From Vitellaria paradoxa (Eukaryota > Streptophyta > Magnoliopsida > Ericales > Sapotaceae), in NCBI GenBank assembly GCA_019916065.1, contig CM034240.1, forward strand, positions 19,639,894 through 19,703,893: DNA of 64,000 nt, read 5' to 3'. Below the pieces are notes generated by a model. It ran no database searches and was not told where the DNA came from. It saw only the letters and a list, made by a program, of their open reading frames with translations. Positions within the stretch are counted from its first letter, which is position 1; every line of letters starts with the position of its first letter. The translations under genes were made by a program, and so were the position numbers. Below, in pieces: positions 11,282 through 24,017 of the stretch.

Positions 11282-14200
11282 TTAATGATATAATGGTTGA
11301 AGTTCATAAAACATGTATTACTAAGGAGATAGATATCTGGTGAAGGAGTTATACTTGTTGGGCCAAGAGATGATGAGATGGATGGAGATACTGGGAGTGA
11401 GTGGGAGTAAGGTAGTGAAACATCTAAAGACGTGCTTAGTAGTTTTGATAATTCAGCTAATGATGATGACAATGGAATTAATGAAAAAAATGAAACTTCT
11501 AATGTGGTCAATAGCCCCCTAAATTGTTTGAGATGGAATGATTAACTTGATTTGTTTGATAATTCTGATGGAATTCATAATTTTTTTCATTCATCGGACG
11601 ATGATGATACAAATAGCAAGTTTCCAGAGTTCAGTAATGATTAAGACATAAAAGATTTCAAATTGGTACTTGGTTTGGTGTTTGTATATGTTCAAGTTTT
11701 CGAAGCCTTGCTTAAGGAGTATCATATCAAGGAAGGTTATGATTTTAAATTTGTTAAGAACAAGTCAACGAGGGTTAACTATTATGTGTAGCAAGAGCTA
11801 TGGGTTTAAACTTCATACCTCTCCAATGAATTGTTCAAAGTCATTGCAAATTAAGAGTTTGAGAGGGCCACACAATTGTGGGAGAGTTTATAGGAATAAG
11901 AATGTGACATCAACATGGTTGGCAAAAAAGTATCTGGATAAGATAAGTGATTATCCTAAATGGAAAGTAAAGGGATTAACAAATACTATGAGGAAAGACT
12001 TAATGATAATTTTAACAAACATGCAAGTTTATATGGACAAAAGAAAGACTATTAAAGTCATTGAAGGAAATCATAAAGAGAAATATTTGAAAGTCAGAGG
12101 TTACTATTTGATTTGAGAAGACAAAATCCTGGTAATACAGCTCTATTGAATGTAGAAAGATCTTATGTGGGGGGACTGATGTCGTGTTTGAAAGGCTGGT
12201 TACTATGTATGATGCTTATGAAAGGATTTCTTGCTGTGTGTAAGCCTATCGTTGGACTAGATGAATGTCACCTTAAATGTGGTGGCCAATTGAGATACAT
12301 GCTGTTGGCAAAGATGCTAATAAACAAATTTATCCTTTAGTTGATGCTGTTGTGGATATAAAACGCTTTGGTTTCTAGAAAACTTAACACCAATTATTGG
12401 TATGCCAAATGATAGAGGATGGACTTTTATTTCCGACAAACAAAAGATATAGACATATTTTTCTTTTATTTTCTTTCAAATGGTTTTTTTTTTTTTTGGG
12501 TACATTTCAAATGGTTATTTTGTTATATTTATGTTAATATTTTTTTTTGTTCTAATTTCTTTTTAGGGATTAGTGCAAATATTTGATGCCATCGTGCTTG
12601 GTATAGTTCATAGATATTGCATTTGACATATGTATGCAAATTTTATGAAGTTGTTCAGGGAAAAAAATATAAGGATTTTTTTTATGTGAGCAGCAACTTT
12701 AGCTTACACAATTGTTAAGTTTGAGGAAAAGATGAAAAAATTGAAGATAGCTTAAACTTCATAGATGATTGGATGATGAAGGAGAATTCCAATTACTAGG
12801 TAAGGTGCATATTTTTCGTAAGATCCAAATGTAATAGCATGGAAAACAACATCAGTGAGTCATTCAATGATTCCACTAAGGATCTTGGAGACAAGCTCAT
12901 AGTAACAATGATGGAAATCATCAAAAGACAATAGATGATGACGTATTAGGAAAAACTTCAATTTGGAAAAAGTTTCAAAACCAACATTTTCCCTAAAGTT
13001 GTGAAAAAGTTGGAGCAAAAAAAAGTTGACTCTAGGAAGTGGGATGTATTGTATGTCAGAGGAAAGATAATTGAAGTTACGCATTTGGAATGTACACACA
13101 CAGTAGACATTGGCAAGCATATGAGCATATTTGAACTTTTAGGAAGTGGGATCTTGACTGGAACTCCTTGTCAATATGGAATAGCTACTATATTTTCTGA
13201 TGAAAGCTAGCCTAAAGACTATGTAAACCAATGTTATTTCAGTGAGACATACATGAGAACTTATTCACAGGTGATTATTCCAATTCCATATCAAACCATG
13301 TGGAAAAACACCAACTATAATCTTATTTGGGGCAGATATGGCTATAGCAGAATAGAGGCAATTGCCTCCTACTCGTTGAAAAAAAATATAGTTATACATA
13401 ATTTCTAACATTGCCTCACTAAAATTCTTTTTTGACCCCACTACTCTAATTTATCCTTGCTTGCTCACCCATATCTATTTGCCTCTCACCTTCAGGATTC
13501 CAACATATTTGAGAATTTCAACAGACATTTATCATTAAAAATCTTGATATTTTTTGTTTATTTAATTCTGACTCTTTTTTTTATCCAACTTCTATCATTT
13601 CTTTTTTATCATTTATCATTTATCGAACTTCATATCTTTTTGTTTAGATAAATCTTATCATTTTTTTAGAATGACTTTTTTTTTTTTTTTTTATCAACTT
13701 CCTTTTCGTCATTTATCGTTTATCCAACTTCAGTCTTTTTTTTTTGGATAGGCTTTAACATTTTTTTAGATAAGTCTTATCAAATTTTTAGATAGCCTTT
13801 ATTAAATATTCTATCCAAAATTTTTAAGTCTGGCCCTACTCCCACCTATGACCTTTTCTATCTTCGTCACTGATCTAATTATGTCCTTTCCTTTAAGAAA
13901 GCAACCTAGAAGGCCTAAGAAAAATAGGAAGAAAGGATTTGATGAACCTCAAAATACCGTATGTTCTTAGAAAGAATTATACTTCTTTGAGATGCAGAAA
14001 ATATGGAGAAGCTAGCGAAAACTATAGAACTTGTAAATCTGTAAGATTGGCAAAAAAAGTATGTTTATGTCAATTTTTGTGGTTTATGTATTTTGTATAT
14101 GTCATAAGTATTTTATGTTAATTAATTATATAATGATTTTTATAGGGAACTGCTAGAGCATCAAATGGACATGGAAAGGCTAAGCTTGGTATACCATCTA

Positions 14201-14310
14201 CAATGAGTAAGGGCTAGAGCAAAGGCAATGCCATGGCTAAGGCAATGACTGGTGTGTCATTTGTCATGAGCGACAAAGGCAAAGCCAAAGCTATGGCTAT
14301 AGTGGATAAT

Positions 14311-16140
14311 AATGGTATGCTTATTTCCTTGTTCATACCATAACCACGATACAATACCAAAGATTATCTCCAGTATTCTAAGGGACTTAGAGGTCAATAA
14401 TTGCATCAGTAAAGATGAACTCAATGCTCGCATGACCCAAAATGAGAGGGAGATTTGTAATTGCCTTTTTAGGAACCCAGAGTAGCCAAGGATCAGTTAC
14501 TCAAAATGCACATTTCCAGACCAGATTCTTTTTGTGTAAACTTGGATGGTATTTTGATGTTCGATGTTTATTTGAAATGGTATTTTGATATTTGTTTGAA
14601 AAATGTGAACTTTTTATGTTAGTTCGAATGAGACTTGAAGTGTTATGATAGTCAAGGATCAAGTTGTTCAAGTTGTTTCAATGACAAATGGATTATTCAA
14701 GTTATTCAAATGTTTTTTTTTACATATAGTTTGTCTAGATTCTATCCATTGTGTGGAATTGTTTAGTTTATCTATGATTTTTACACATGACTGAATGGAG
14801 TATTTTATCCATTTTATGACTAATAAAATAGCATGATTGTGTAAAATGTAGTGTTTTTAAAAGAATAAAATTTTATAACTATAGCTATGCATAATAAAAT
14901 GGAGTGTAAAATGCAAATGAATCTAATTTTATTTGAGACTTAAAGGCCAATCAAATTAACCATAAGCTATACCACCTAAAAATAATGATGGTTACTATCT
15001 TCCAAGTAAACTAGGCAAAGGACAATTTCAAAACCACATTTTCAACAGGGAGTTTCGAATTACTTCTAGCATTGATCAAAATAATAACAATGTTGATAAA
15101 TACTCTTGTAAGAGGCCAGTGCACAAGTAAAGGGCATTTCATTCTGAAAAGTCAACTTAAACAATTCTTTTTTTATCATTTACTTATCATTTTTCTTGGA
15201 AGTAATTCATTACTTCGAGGTTGCCATTGGTTATATGGTTAACTCTTGGCATATTATCTTACACAAATATATTCAAATGATTGAAAAGCAAAGTAGACAT
15301 ATACATTTTAATTCATGGCAACATATTCTATTAGTGAAAGAGGAATGAGGAATTTTATAAATTTCTCCCTTGATAATTTCTAGCATGTACAGTTAATTTT
15401 ACTATTTGTTTGGTTGTAATTGTTTTTTGGGTTCTACAAACTTATGAAATTTTTATTGTCATTGCGGTTTTATGTTTTAATTTATTTTTCTATGATCTTA
15501 TAGTTTTGTTTGTGTGCTTATAGTCTTGTACATATGCATCTGCAAATTATGACCTGTGGGGGATACTCCAATGTCTTAGGTTGGGTTCCGGTGATTAGGT
15601 TAAAGTTTCACGAGGTTGACCATCATTTGCAAGTATTTATTCTATTTAAAATATATATAAATCATTTATCACTAGTATTTTCTTCCACTTGAACCAAGTA
15701 CATTGATTCTAAATCATATTGAAGTTGTTGTGCTTAGTCCACTTGTTGTCGTCGTTCATCCACAAAAAACTAATCCTGTAACACATGAGTGCCTCCATTG
15801 CCTTAGGTGCTCGTAAACTTTGTTTTTTACTAACAACATATTTGCTAGCACTACAAGCTTATTCAGATGTTACCATATATATTAAAAATGTTACCATCTT
15901 ATAGGCTATAGAAGCAAGTACTAGAAATCGACGTTGTTGTACTCAAAAGATCTAATTCTTTGTTACTTTTAACCACAGGTAGATCCAAATAATGTTGTAA
16001 CTTTGATAAAGATAAGCTACTACAAGAAGACGTTGTTGCCCATTGGGATTTGAGTCATTTTGAAATCAAGTCAACAGTGGAATGGAATGTGCTAGGCACT
16101 CGTGTAGGTGTAGAGTTACTGTGAATTCATGAATCATTTT
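14311..16140. other. Intergenic region between MULE and hAT remnant
   Basis: AT-rich sequence with no recognisable gene. Short open frames (for example 15510-15692) have no familiar motifs. It may hold the undetected right end of the MULE. Confidence 0.45.
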
Positions 16141-16149
16141 TTTCAAATA

Positions 16150-16560
16150 TTCTTTGATTTTATGTATTTGAATTTGGGCATTCTCATTACTATATATCAT
16201 ATCTAATAATTCAATAAAATAATATCTTTATATCTAGGATCTAAAATAATTGCAATACCAAATATATAGGAAATTTTGAAAGATACGGTTTCATTTTTTC
16301 TTGGATACCTAAAACCATAGAGTGATAATGCTCGTAAGCATAATAAAATTTTAAAAACTCATTAATTAAAGCTAATTGATGAGCAAAAGCAGAAGAGATA
16401 TGATAATAAACATCACAAAACATTTTAGTTGTAACATCAAAACATTTAGAAAATCTTTATATAAGGAAGCATTTTTCTAGTCTTCAATTGTTATATTAAC
16501 TAAAGAAAATTTTGAATTTTGTAAAATAAATAAATTAATAGTTTTTTGATATTTATGTAA
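16150..16560 (-). pseudogene. hAT transposase fragment
   Basis: The minus strand reads FDVTTKMFCDVYYHISSAF, then HSMVLGIQEKMKPYLSKFP and, after a frame change, FGIAIILDPRYKDI. The LDPRYK motif and the layout around it are typical of the C-terminal half of Ac/hAT transposases. It resembles the sequence of the hAT at 42942-45988 (same order of FDIATKIFC and YYPTSS). Only about 120 residues remain, no ends were found, and it is inactive. Confidence 0.75.
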
Positions 16561-16650
16561 ACTTTCAATATTTCATAACTTGAGCTTAGAGAATGGGCAC
16601 TATTGATTTAATCTAATTTTTTCGTATTTTCCATTTTGTATTAATATCTA

Positions 16651-19019
16651 AAAGCAATTTTCTATATTTTAAATCTACTTGATGTATATATATATATTTT
16701 TTTTAAAATTAGGCACTTTTTACAAAATTTGTGGTAGTAACAATAGCCCTTTGAAAAAGAGAGGATGGCGGTTAGGTGGGTGGGACCCACAAAGGAATAG
16801 GAAAAAAAAGTAACAAAATGTGAAGACCCCAAAAAAAAAAAAAAAAAAAAAGAAAACAAAATATAATGAAAAAAAAAAAAAGAAGAAAACCCTTCCTATG
16901 GCCAAGTGAGACATTTGTTCCACAAGTGTCCCACATGTAAGCAACATATCCACTTAATTAGCCAGGGGAAAACCACAAGTGTGGTTCACTATTTCTTCCA
17001 TTCCACTCGAGGCATCAAGGAGAGAATGGAAAGAGAGAGAGAGAGGAGAGGAAAGAAGAAGAAATAGAAGAAGGGAAAGGAAGAAGATAGTCATGTAGGT
17101 AAGGTTTTGGTCTTTCATTTTTCTTTTGGTTTAAAGTTAGGCATGGAACCTTAGCAAGAAAAGAGTGGAGGTTTGCATGTGCCATTGTGAGTTTTTTTTT
17201 TTTGTTCTTTTTACACATTTAATTGGAACTAACCCTAAGTTGTGATTCAAAAACATTTTTGAGGTACCTTAGAGGGTTTGTATGTAAGTTTCAGTTGGTG
17301 GGTTGAAGGAAAAATAGCCCAACAATCATGGTTATTAGCTAGGTTTAGAAACAAAATGAAACTTGCATCTTTCAGGTTAGATTTGACCAATCAAACAGCC
17401 ACGAAAATGAACGAAATTTGTTCCATAGCATCGGAATTTTCGAGCGCTTCATTTTAAGCATAAATTTTACTTGATTTGGTGAAGAAATGAGGAGAAAAGG
17501 ACAAAAATGTGGAAGAGGTTGTAGCCGTGACAGGGAAGAACATGAGTAGTGGCCCCGTGCCATACCTACAAGCGCGTAAGGGTGCGTACAACATTTTCCA
17601 GTGCCTTGATTGCTTCCAAATGGAAGCTCAAGCAATTTAGAGAATTTTAAAATTAGTTCCATAATTTTTCAAATTATGTGCTATTGTTAATGAATTTTCT
17701 CGCGAATCTACTTTAAAAAAATAAATAAAACAACTTTTAAAAATTCTAAAAAATTTGCAAAAGTTTTATTTGGGTCTGAGAACCCCAAATATGGGAGATT
17801 AGGTTGGTTTTTTAGGGAAATTTTCATAATTATAGGTTTATTGAAATTTTTAATAAAATAAGGAAAATAGGGTTTTGGGAAATTTTTTTTATTTTTTAAA
17901 CAAAAAAAGTAGTTGTGGGAAACTTGGGATTTGTATAAAAGGATTTAATGATAATTTATATAATTTTGTTTTGGGGAAGTGGGATTTATAAAACCTAAAA
18001 GCTCAAAACCCTATTTTATTATTAAAATAATAACTTAAATAAAAATTAACAAAACTATATTTATTCCTTAAGTATGGAATATTGAATATAAATCTTAGTT
18101 AATAAGTTTTTTTAATATTTGATAAAGAATAAAGGTACTAGTAATTAATTAAATAAGGAGATAAATATTTGTTTAAAAAAATATTTGTTTAAAAATCGGA
18201 CAGAATTTTTTGGTAATTGGAATATTATCAATCTAGACCCCCCCGGCTAAATGCAACAACTAAAGTGATTAGACAATGGTATGTGAATGTATGGTAACTA
18301 GTCATAATTTATTTACACATAATTTTGCATGGATCAAGGGAAAAATAAGTGAAAAAAGACACCAGAGCCCACAACTAGGGGATTTATTCTTATAGTTGAA
18401 ATTTAGTATTTTGTATAAAAGTATGACAAAAATTATATGATTGGTGTAATATAACTAGAGAATGTGAGACGTTATATTTTGGTTAAGGACTTGCTTTCAG
18501 ATGTTCTAATTTTACTGATAGTTATGCAAGTATTAATGCTGATTGTATTTTGAGAAGTTATGCCATCAGGCTAGGGCAGTGAAGTTACAAGGGCGATGTG
18601 AGGTTATAAGGGTGGAAAAGGGTTAATGTGGATATTATAATGATTCTATGCATCATATATAAAGATTATGTCAATGAGTTATAAGGGTTATAAAGACAGA
18701 AGAGAGTAACTTTGCATGAGAGCATTCCATTACTTATCTACTTAATATATTCTATTATCATCTGTTTTATATGACAATGACGGTTACTCCAAACATTTCA
18801 CCTCTGTTTTTATATAAAAATACTTGCTGATATTATTTAAATATTTTTCCTACTTAGCTTAACAACTCACCCCGTTTTATTGGTCTTATAGAGAGAGAAC
18901 CTCAGGTAGCAGGAATTGACACTGATGAATGTTAACTTTGGATCCAGTTATTGTCAACTATTGCTCAATTACCTCACTCTTAATTTTGAATTCAGATTTA
19001 CGTGTTTTAAGTAGAGAAA
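16651..19019. other. Repeat-derived noncoding DNA, possible gypsy LTR
   Basis: At 16819 the sequence TGTGAAGACCCCAAA resembles a Ty3/gypsy LTR start (TGTRAGACCCC), and 18860-18920 contains the phrase AACTCACCCCGTTTTATTGGTC, seen near the 3' end of long plant gypsy LTRs. No matching LTR end or target duplication was found, so this is tentative. A GA-rich run lies at 17030-17092. No gene was recognised. Confidence 0.35.
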
Positions 19020-19151
19020 AATGAGACAAACTTCCCCAAGTGCAAAGAGGGGTTATAGCACAATAATGGTAAATACTAGGTCGATTTCTACAGGGATCTA
19101 AGGGGCAAAGTATTAGTTGATTCTAATGAATTAAAGTGGTAGAAACATGTT
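19020..19151 (-). repeat. Older LTR fragment split by the solo LTR (left piece)
   Basis: The phrase CAAGTGCAAAGAGGGGTTATAG ... AGGTCGATTTCTACAGGGA parallels the LTR start of the Athila/Tat-type element at 34061 (CAAGTGCAAAAGGGCAGTCG ... AGGTCGAATCCACA). It stops at the solo LTR and its continuation should be at 22774 onwards. Confidence 0.5.
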
Positions 19152-21130
19152 TGTAATAACCTGAATTTTTTTTCCTTAATTAAATTATTTAAGTGTGGTA
19201 GTGATATTGAGCATTTGAAAATTTTTGGAATGATAAAAATTAGTTAAGAAAGATTTTCGGATTTAATTCCACTCTATGTGGGAGTTTAATGTAGAATTTC
19301 TAAGATTTTTTATCCAAACACTTCCTAGCCCAATTACCTATTTAGTTCAAACCAAACCCTTAACCCATGGATCAACCTTTTCTTTGACTCACCTCAACTC
19401 ACTTCAACTCACTTTATCACTCATTGAGTTGACTCATGAATAGTAGCTCTAAATTATTTCCCGGAAACTTCATTTTCCATCTTCCATACATCTCTCACAA
19501 TCTCTCAAATTAGGTGGCTAATTAGTCAAAAAAAAGACCCTACATTGATGACTTTAAAGCATTCTTCCAAATTACTTACCTAGCATGATTTAAACACTTA
19601 AAGCATCTTTTAAACAATTTTGTTAAATTTGTCAAAAAGCTAGCATGATTCCCGGATCATACCACCTCCATACATCTTCCCCAATGCTTTTCTTAAATGA
19701 TATGGTTAGATAGTCAAAAAGTAAGCATGATTCTTGGATCATGCTACCAATTGTATAGGCATGATCTTACCTTAGTTGATTTTTTCTCCACCAATAATTT
19801 TCTCTACACTCCCATGATTCTTATAAATTGTGTGTCTTCAAAGAGAAGAAAATAGGAGAGAAATAATAATAAATTATTAATTAGTGAGGCTGAAGATTTG
19901 GTGTTGCTTGGAGGAAGAAGAAAGGCTTGGAATTTTTCAATTTGGGTGGTGTTCAAAGCTAACTCATTTTTCCTTCTCAGACTTGGTCATTAATATCTTC
20001 ATTGAGGTAGGATGATGAACCTCCTAAAATATATTTGATGCATTTTCTGGTTTGAAGTATGAAACTTGATTGTGATAAAAATAAATACCCGTATATTGGG
20101 GGTAGGGAAGCCAAAATTTTGACTGATGTAACTCAGTATGCTGACAGCTCTCTATTTGTAACTTCTTATGTGCTTCTGACCCCTAAAACGGTGGAATTAG
20201 GCTTCGGCTAAAACATAAAAGTTGTAGCCCTTTCAGTTTTCTTTTCAACCCAAAAAGAATTGCATCAATCCGATTTGTGAGTCAAAAGTTATGCCCAAAA
20301 TACTGAGCACGTGTAAAACTGTATTTTCTGAACAAACTGAATTCAAAGCTATTTTTGTACCTTTAGACCTTAGAATTTTAAAAAGTGTAAAGCATGAAAG
20401 TTGTAGGTCTTGAAGTTTAGTTCCTACAGATATAAAGTTTATAGATATTGGAGTCCTGCTCTATTTTATATGAATTTTCTTTCAAGCTGTTATTCTGCTT
20501 AGCTTTAATTGATGCTTGTTTGGATTTGTTTAGAATATTATGTTTAAAGATTTATTTAAATTTCCAATTTCATTCTGTTAGTTATCGTCATGTTAATAAT
20601 TTCTATTGATATGAAATTATTTTAAACTAGATATTATGTATTATTTGACACTCTAATATTGATGATAATTGACTTAGATAATCAGTTTCATCATAGATAG
20701 TTGGATGACTTATTCAAACTAAAATGCTAGTATTTGATAAAATGCCCAAAAGAAACAATGGACTTGTTCTTTTCTCATTTGGTCTTTCTTAAATGAATTT
20801 GATTTATTTTTTAAGCATTGTTTTGTCAACCTAGCAAGTTATATAATTATATTTTTATGATTAAGTGAATTTAATGAAACTCATTTAATACCTTCCTAAA
20901 CATTGGAATAATTCTGTGGACATTTGTGGATATCTTGAAGCCAAAAACCTATGATAAGGGTTTGGTTATAAATAAGATGATGATTGGAAATTTATTTAAA
21001 TTATTTTTGAATAAAATAAAACTTATCAATTTTGCTAAGAATTAAATATAAGTCCAAGAACTATTTATTATCTTTATATTCCATAAAATAATAAAATAAA
21101 AGGTAAAAGAAGCAAAAACTGAGATTTGCA

Positions 21131-21205
21131 GCCAATGAGGTTCGAACTTGCGACTTTAAATCGCAATTAGGGTCACCCACCCACTAAGCTACCAACCTCG
21201 GCCTA
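21131..21205 (-). other. tRNA-like module in solo LTR
   Basis: Read on the minus strand it has an A-box match (TAGCTTAGTGGG), a perfect 5-bp stem with a 7-base loop (TGCGA-TTTAAAG-TCGCA, an anticodon-like arm) and a B-box match (AGTTCGAACCT). The outer stem (GCCGAGG with CCT..GGC) is only partly paired and the spacing is wrong for a functional tRNA. Confidence 0.45.
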
Positions 21206-21965
21206 ATTAATATACCAATAGAAATAATTTTATTTTTATCAAATTTGGTACGGTAAACTTGTCAAAACAATTAACTAAAATACTAATTCGTATTCTAAAT
21301 TTTTTTTTTACTTGCTACTTGTTAATTTACATATAATACCTACCTTTGTGATAATAATATTGATGACTATGTTAAATCTTTGATTTATTGAGAATTACTA
21401 TTAAAGTATGGATATAGCTAAAGTGCTTAAAAATATACTGCATGTGACTGAATAATCCCACTTTTGATTCATTACCCGGGAACATTGCCAGTTGTTATTC
21501 AAAATGTCTGATTTCCATACAAGGTACCCTGGGAATGTAAAAGGGTGAGAAGAAATTAAGGCACTCGGTGCTAAAGTTATTTTTGGCAATGGGGTGATGG
21601 GTGGGTAGAAATGGCCTTTTAGATGAAGATGGGAACATGCATTTTATTTGGGAGATGCTCCCTTCTGACCTGGCCAGTCAGGTAGCCGGTCGCGACGGCT
21701 AAGTTTTTGGTAGGTGACACCGTTGGTATGCATTGGATGCTAAGCCCATAAAGTCACTAGTTCCCAAGGCTGGGGGTAGAGGAGGATAGGAGTATGATTA
21801 TCTTAGGAGGATTTAGATTAAACTCCTTTACAAAAATTTTATTGTGACTAGCAACCTCTCTTGTTATGTATGAATGATGTGTTGGAATTATTTAATTATA
21901 TTTAATTCCTCTCGATTAATATTTTATAAAAAAATATATATATGTATGTATGAAATATGTATCGC

Positions 21966-22035
21966 TACGAGGTTTGATCCCGAGACCTTGAAGATCTAAA
22001 TCTGAGATCCCTACCACTGCGACACAGACTTCATT
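21966..22035 (-). other. Second tRNA-like module in solo LTR
   Basis: The minus strand reads GTCGCAGTGGTAGGGATC (A-box like) and GGGATCAAACCTC (B-box like), about 30 bp apart. It is not a complete tRNA. Confidence 0.35.
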
Positions 22036-22773
22036 GTGGTACACACATCAATATTTAACTATTTTTACATGTAAGTAAAATAGTAGTTATGGTGACGGTT
22101 TCATTAAACTGTTGTAAGTATAATTTACATTATTCAGTTGAGATCTATTGAATTAATTGTTGCATAAATAGTATGCCACCTAAACACATTCACTTAATAC
22201 AGTGTAGTATTACAACCACTGCATATAGGCACCTAGGAGATTCTAATTACTGGGCTTTAGTAGCTCATCCCTTGTGGGAATATTTTTTTCAGGATATTAA
22301 GCACAGGGATACAGAAGATGAGCTGGAAAGAGATTAATTTCTCTTAAATATTCCATCAGAAGAGTTATCTATTTTTTTCTTCTTTCCTGCGCAGAGCTGG
22401 AGGACTTTAATTTTTGTCTGTAACAATTATTAGATGATTGTAATTATTAAGTATAGACTTAATTTGCTTTTATTTGGTATGTAATGTTAATCGCGTGGTT
22501 AGGACACTTAGATGGCTCTGTAATATTTTTCTCTATCTTTATTTTGTGCCCTGTAGTTGAAATCCCATCAAATGGTTCAGTCCAATGACTTATAAATATT
22601 GTTTGGGATAAACAAGGGATTTTGAATATCTCAAACTTTTCTTGCAGGTTAACCCCAATTTGGAGGAAAATTATAGGTTGTGACAGCGTGTTATTATCAT
22701 CTTATTTTTATACCTAACAAATAAATCCCAAGTCACCCCTGGGCATTCGGTTATGAAAATCCGGGGCGTGACA

Positions 22774-23640
22774 ATGTCTCACATGAATTTAAAACAGAAA
22801 TGAAAATCTAGTCTGATAATGTTTGTGGGTTTGGAAGTGAAAATTGAATTTAATCAAAATCTAAGATTAAAAAGTTGGGTAAGACAATTCCAATACCTTT
22901 CCAAATCAGTCTTAAAATGCTAAGAGTTTATAATTCACCAACTCAGCTTGTACTGATGTTGAGAAAATTAAATTCAATTGAAACATACTATGGATCAAAT
23001 ACTTGATGTGCTTAACATGTCTTAAGAATAATAGGAGTTCTAAGTCTAGCAACCCATATGCATGATTGACACGATGGTTCTAATTTAAGCAACACCTATG
23101 AGGTTATCGATAAGATATACAAACTAGTGCTAATCAAGTATTGAATCAATGATTTCTAAAGTATTTAGACACAAATTGAACTGGTAATTGAAGAACTCGA
23201 AGTGTAAGCATTAAGCTTGGCATCTTAAGAATCATTGAAAAGGACATTGTTTTTGCCTTAGCCCAAAAAACACTTAGCTGATCATACTCAAAAAATTAAA
23301 AACAGAGCTATAAGTTTGAAAAGAAAACATTGAATTCTGAAATGGAAATTGCTTGAATGTTGAAATTAGATTACACTAATTGCAATTCAAAACTGAAATT
23401 CAAAATAGAATTTGGCACTAAAATTCTCTATCTCTACAGATCTCTCTCTCTATAGAATTGATAAGAAACTCTAAAATGTTAAACTAAAAACTGATGAGAA
23501 GGTGTATTATATGATGTCAGCTGTATTCTCATATATTTTTTTTATTCTTCCAGAGACTTCTCTATTCTGTTCAGCAAGTGCTTATTTAATTATAGCTTTG
23601 CCCCTCCTTGATTTCAGGATCCTCCTCACATGAAGAAGTT
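22774..23640 (-). repeat. Older LTR fragment split by the solo LTR (right piece), tentative
   Basis: Continues the interrupted repeat after the solo LTR. It is AT-rich with no coding capacity and has the look of an LTR, but the right boundary is not visible. Confidence 0.35.
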
Positions 23641-23724
23641 GAGGTCACTTGGAAGATGTTACTGAGAAACAACTAGTCATTTGGATGTTGTGGAGTTGTA
23701 TTTGAATATGATATTCCCTCCAAA

Positions 23725-24016
23725 ACTTGTTTCATTCATCGATAGTATTTGAATATGCCAATTTCATATCTGAATACAAATTTTCACTTCTAAGACTTCC
23801 AGGCTGATGGTTAAATCATCTTGTATTAAATCTAGAGGAAAGTCTTTCATCTCCACAAATGGCCTTGCTTAATTGATGTAATACATTTTGATGTATCCAT
23901 GTCTATTCCATTCTTCGAGTTTCTTTTATTACATCTTTAATGTGGTTCAAATCACTTTGCATTGTGATAAAAATCAACATATGCTCCATATTTGAGTAAG
24001 GAGGAGGAAACCTGTA
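23725..24016 (-). pseudogene. Possible decayed exon of unknown identity
   Basis: The minus strand from an acceptor-like TTGTACAG (about 24017) reads FPPPYSNMEHMLIFITMQSD, then LNHIKDVIKETRRME, with only two stops (TAG after RRME, TGA after FNTR) in about 95 codons. The open stretch and coding-like composition exceed the surrounding AT-rich DNA. I do not recognise the family. It may be a gene or transposon fragment. Confidence 0.3.
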
Positions 24017-24017
24017 C

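Larger units (their letters stand above)
10138..14310 (+). pseudogene. MULE (MuDR-type) transposase, broken and interrupted
   Basis: Pieces of a plant Mutator-like transposase appear in order. N-terminal part (about 10138-10464): VRFTFEIHYGG and MSYFEMVDIVKELG. Acidic linker (near 11590-11640). DNA-binding part (11850-12060): RGPHNCGRVYRNKNVTSTWL. DDE core: first Asp in GLDECHLK (Asp codon 12259-12261), second in GWTFISD (about 12419-12438). SWIM zinc-finger region near 13150-13200 (TGTPCQYGIATI) followed by the expected YFSETYMRTYS segment. AT-hook-like RRPKKNRKK near 13900 and a CCHC knuckle remnant near 13995-14035. Stops and frame changes occur throughout. A small hAT-like element (10465-11281) lies inside. 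Sequence 13340-13860 is noncoding, an intron or an insertion. No terminal inverted repeats were found. Confidence 0.85.
19152..22773 (+). mobile_element. Solo LTR of a Ty3/gypsy element (3.6 kb)
   Basis: It starts TGTAATAACCTGAATTTT and ends ATCCGGGGCGTGACA, the end type known from long-LTR gypsy elements of the Tekay/Del group. Flanking 5-mers ATGTT (19147-19151) and ATGTC (22774-22778) match at 4 of 5. No internal region (primer site, gag, pol) lies between. This is the expected product of recombination between two LTRs. Two tRNA-like modules lie inside (21131-21205 and 21969-22035). Confidence 0.65.

Noticed and set aside
21131..22035. Two working tRNA genes
   Set aside because: Acceptor and D arms do not pair properly and the spacing is wrong; they are tRNA-like modules in an LTR.
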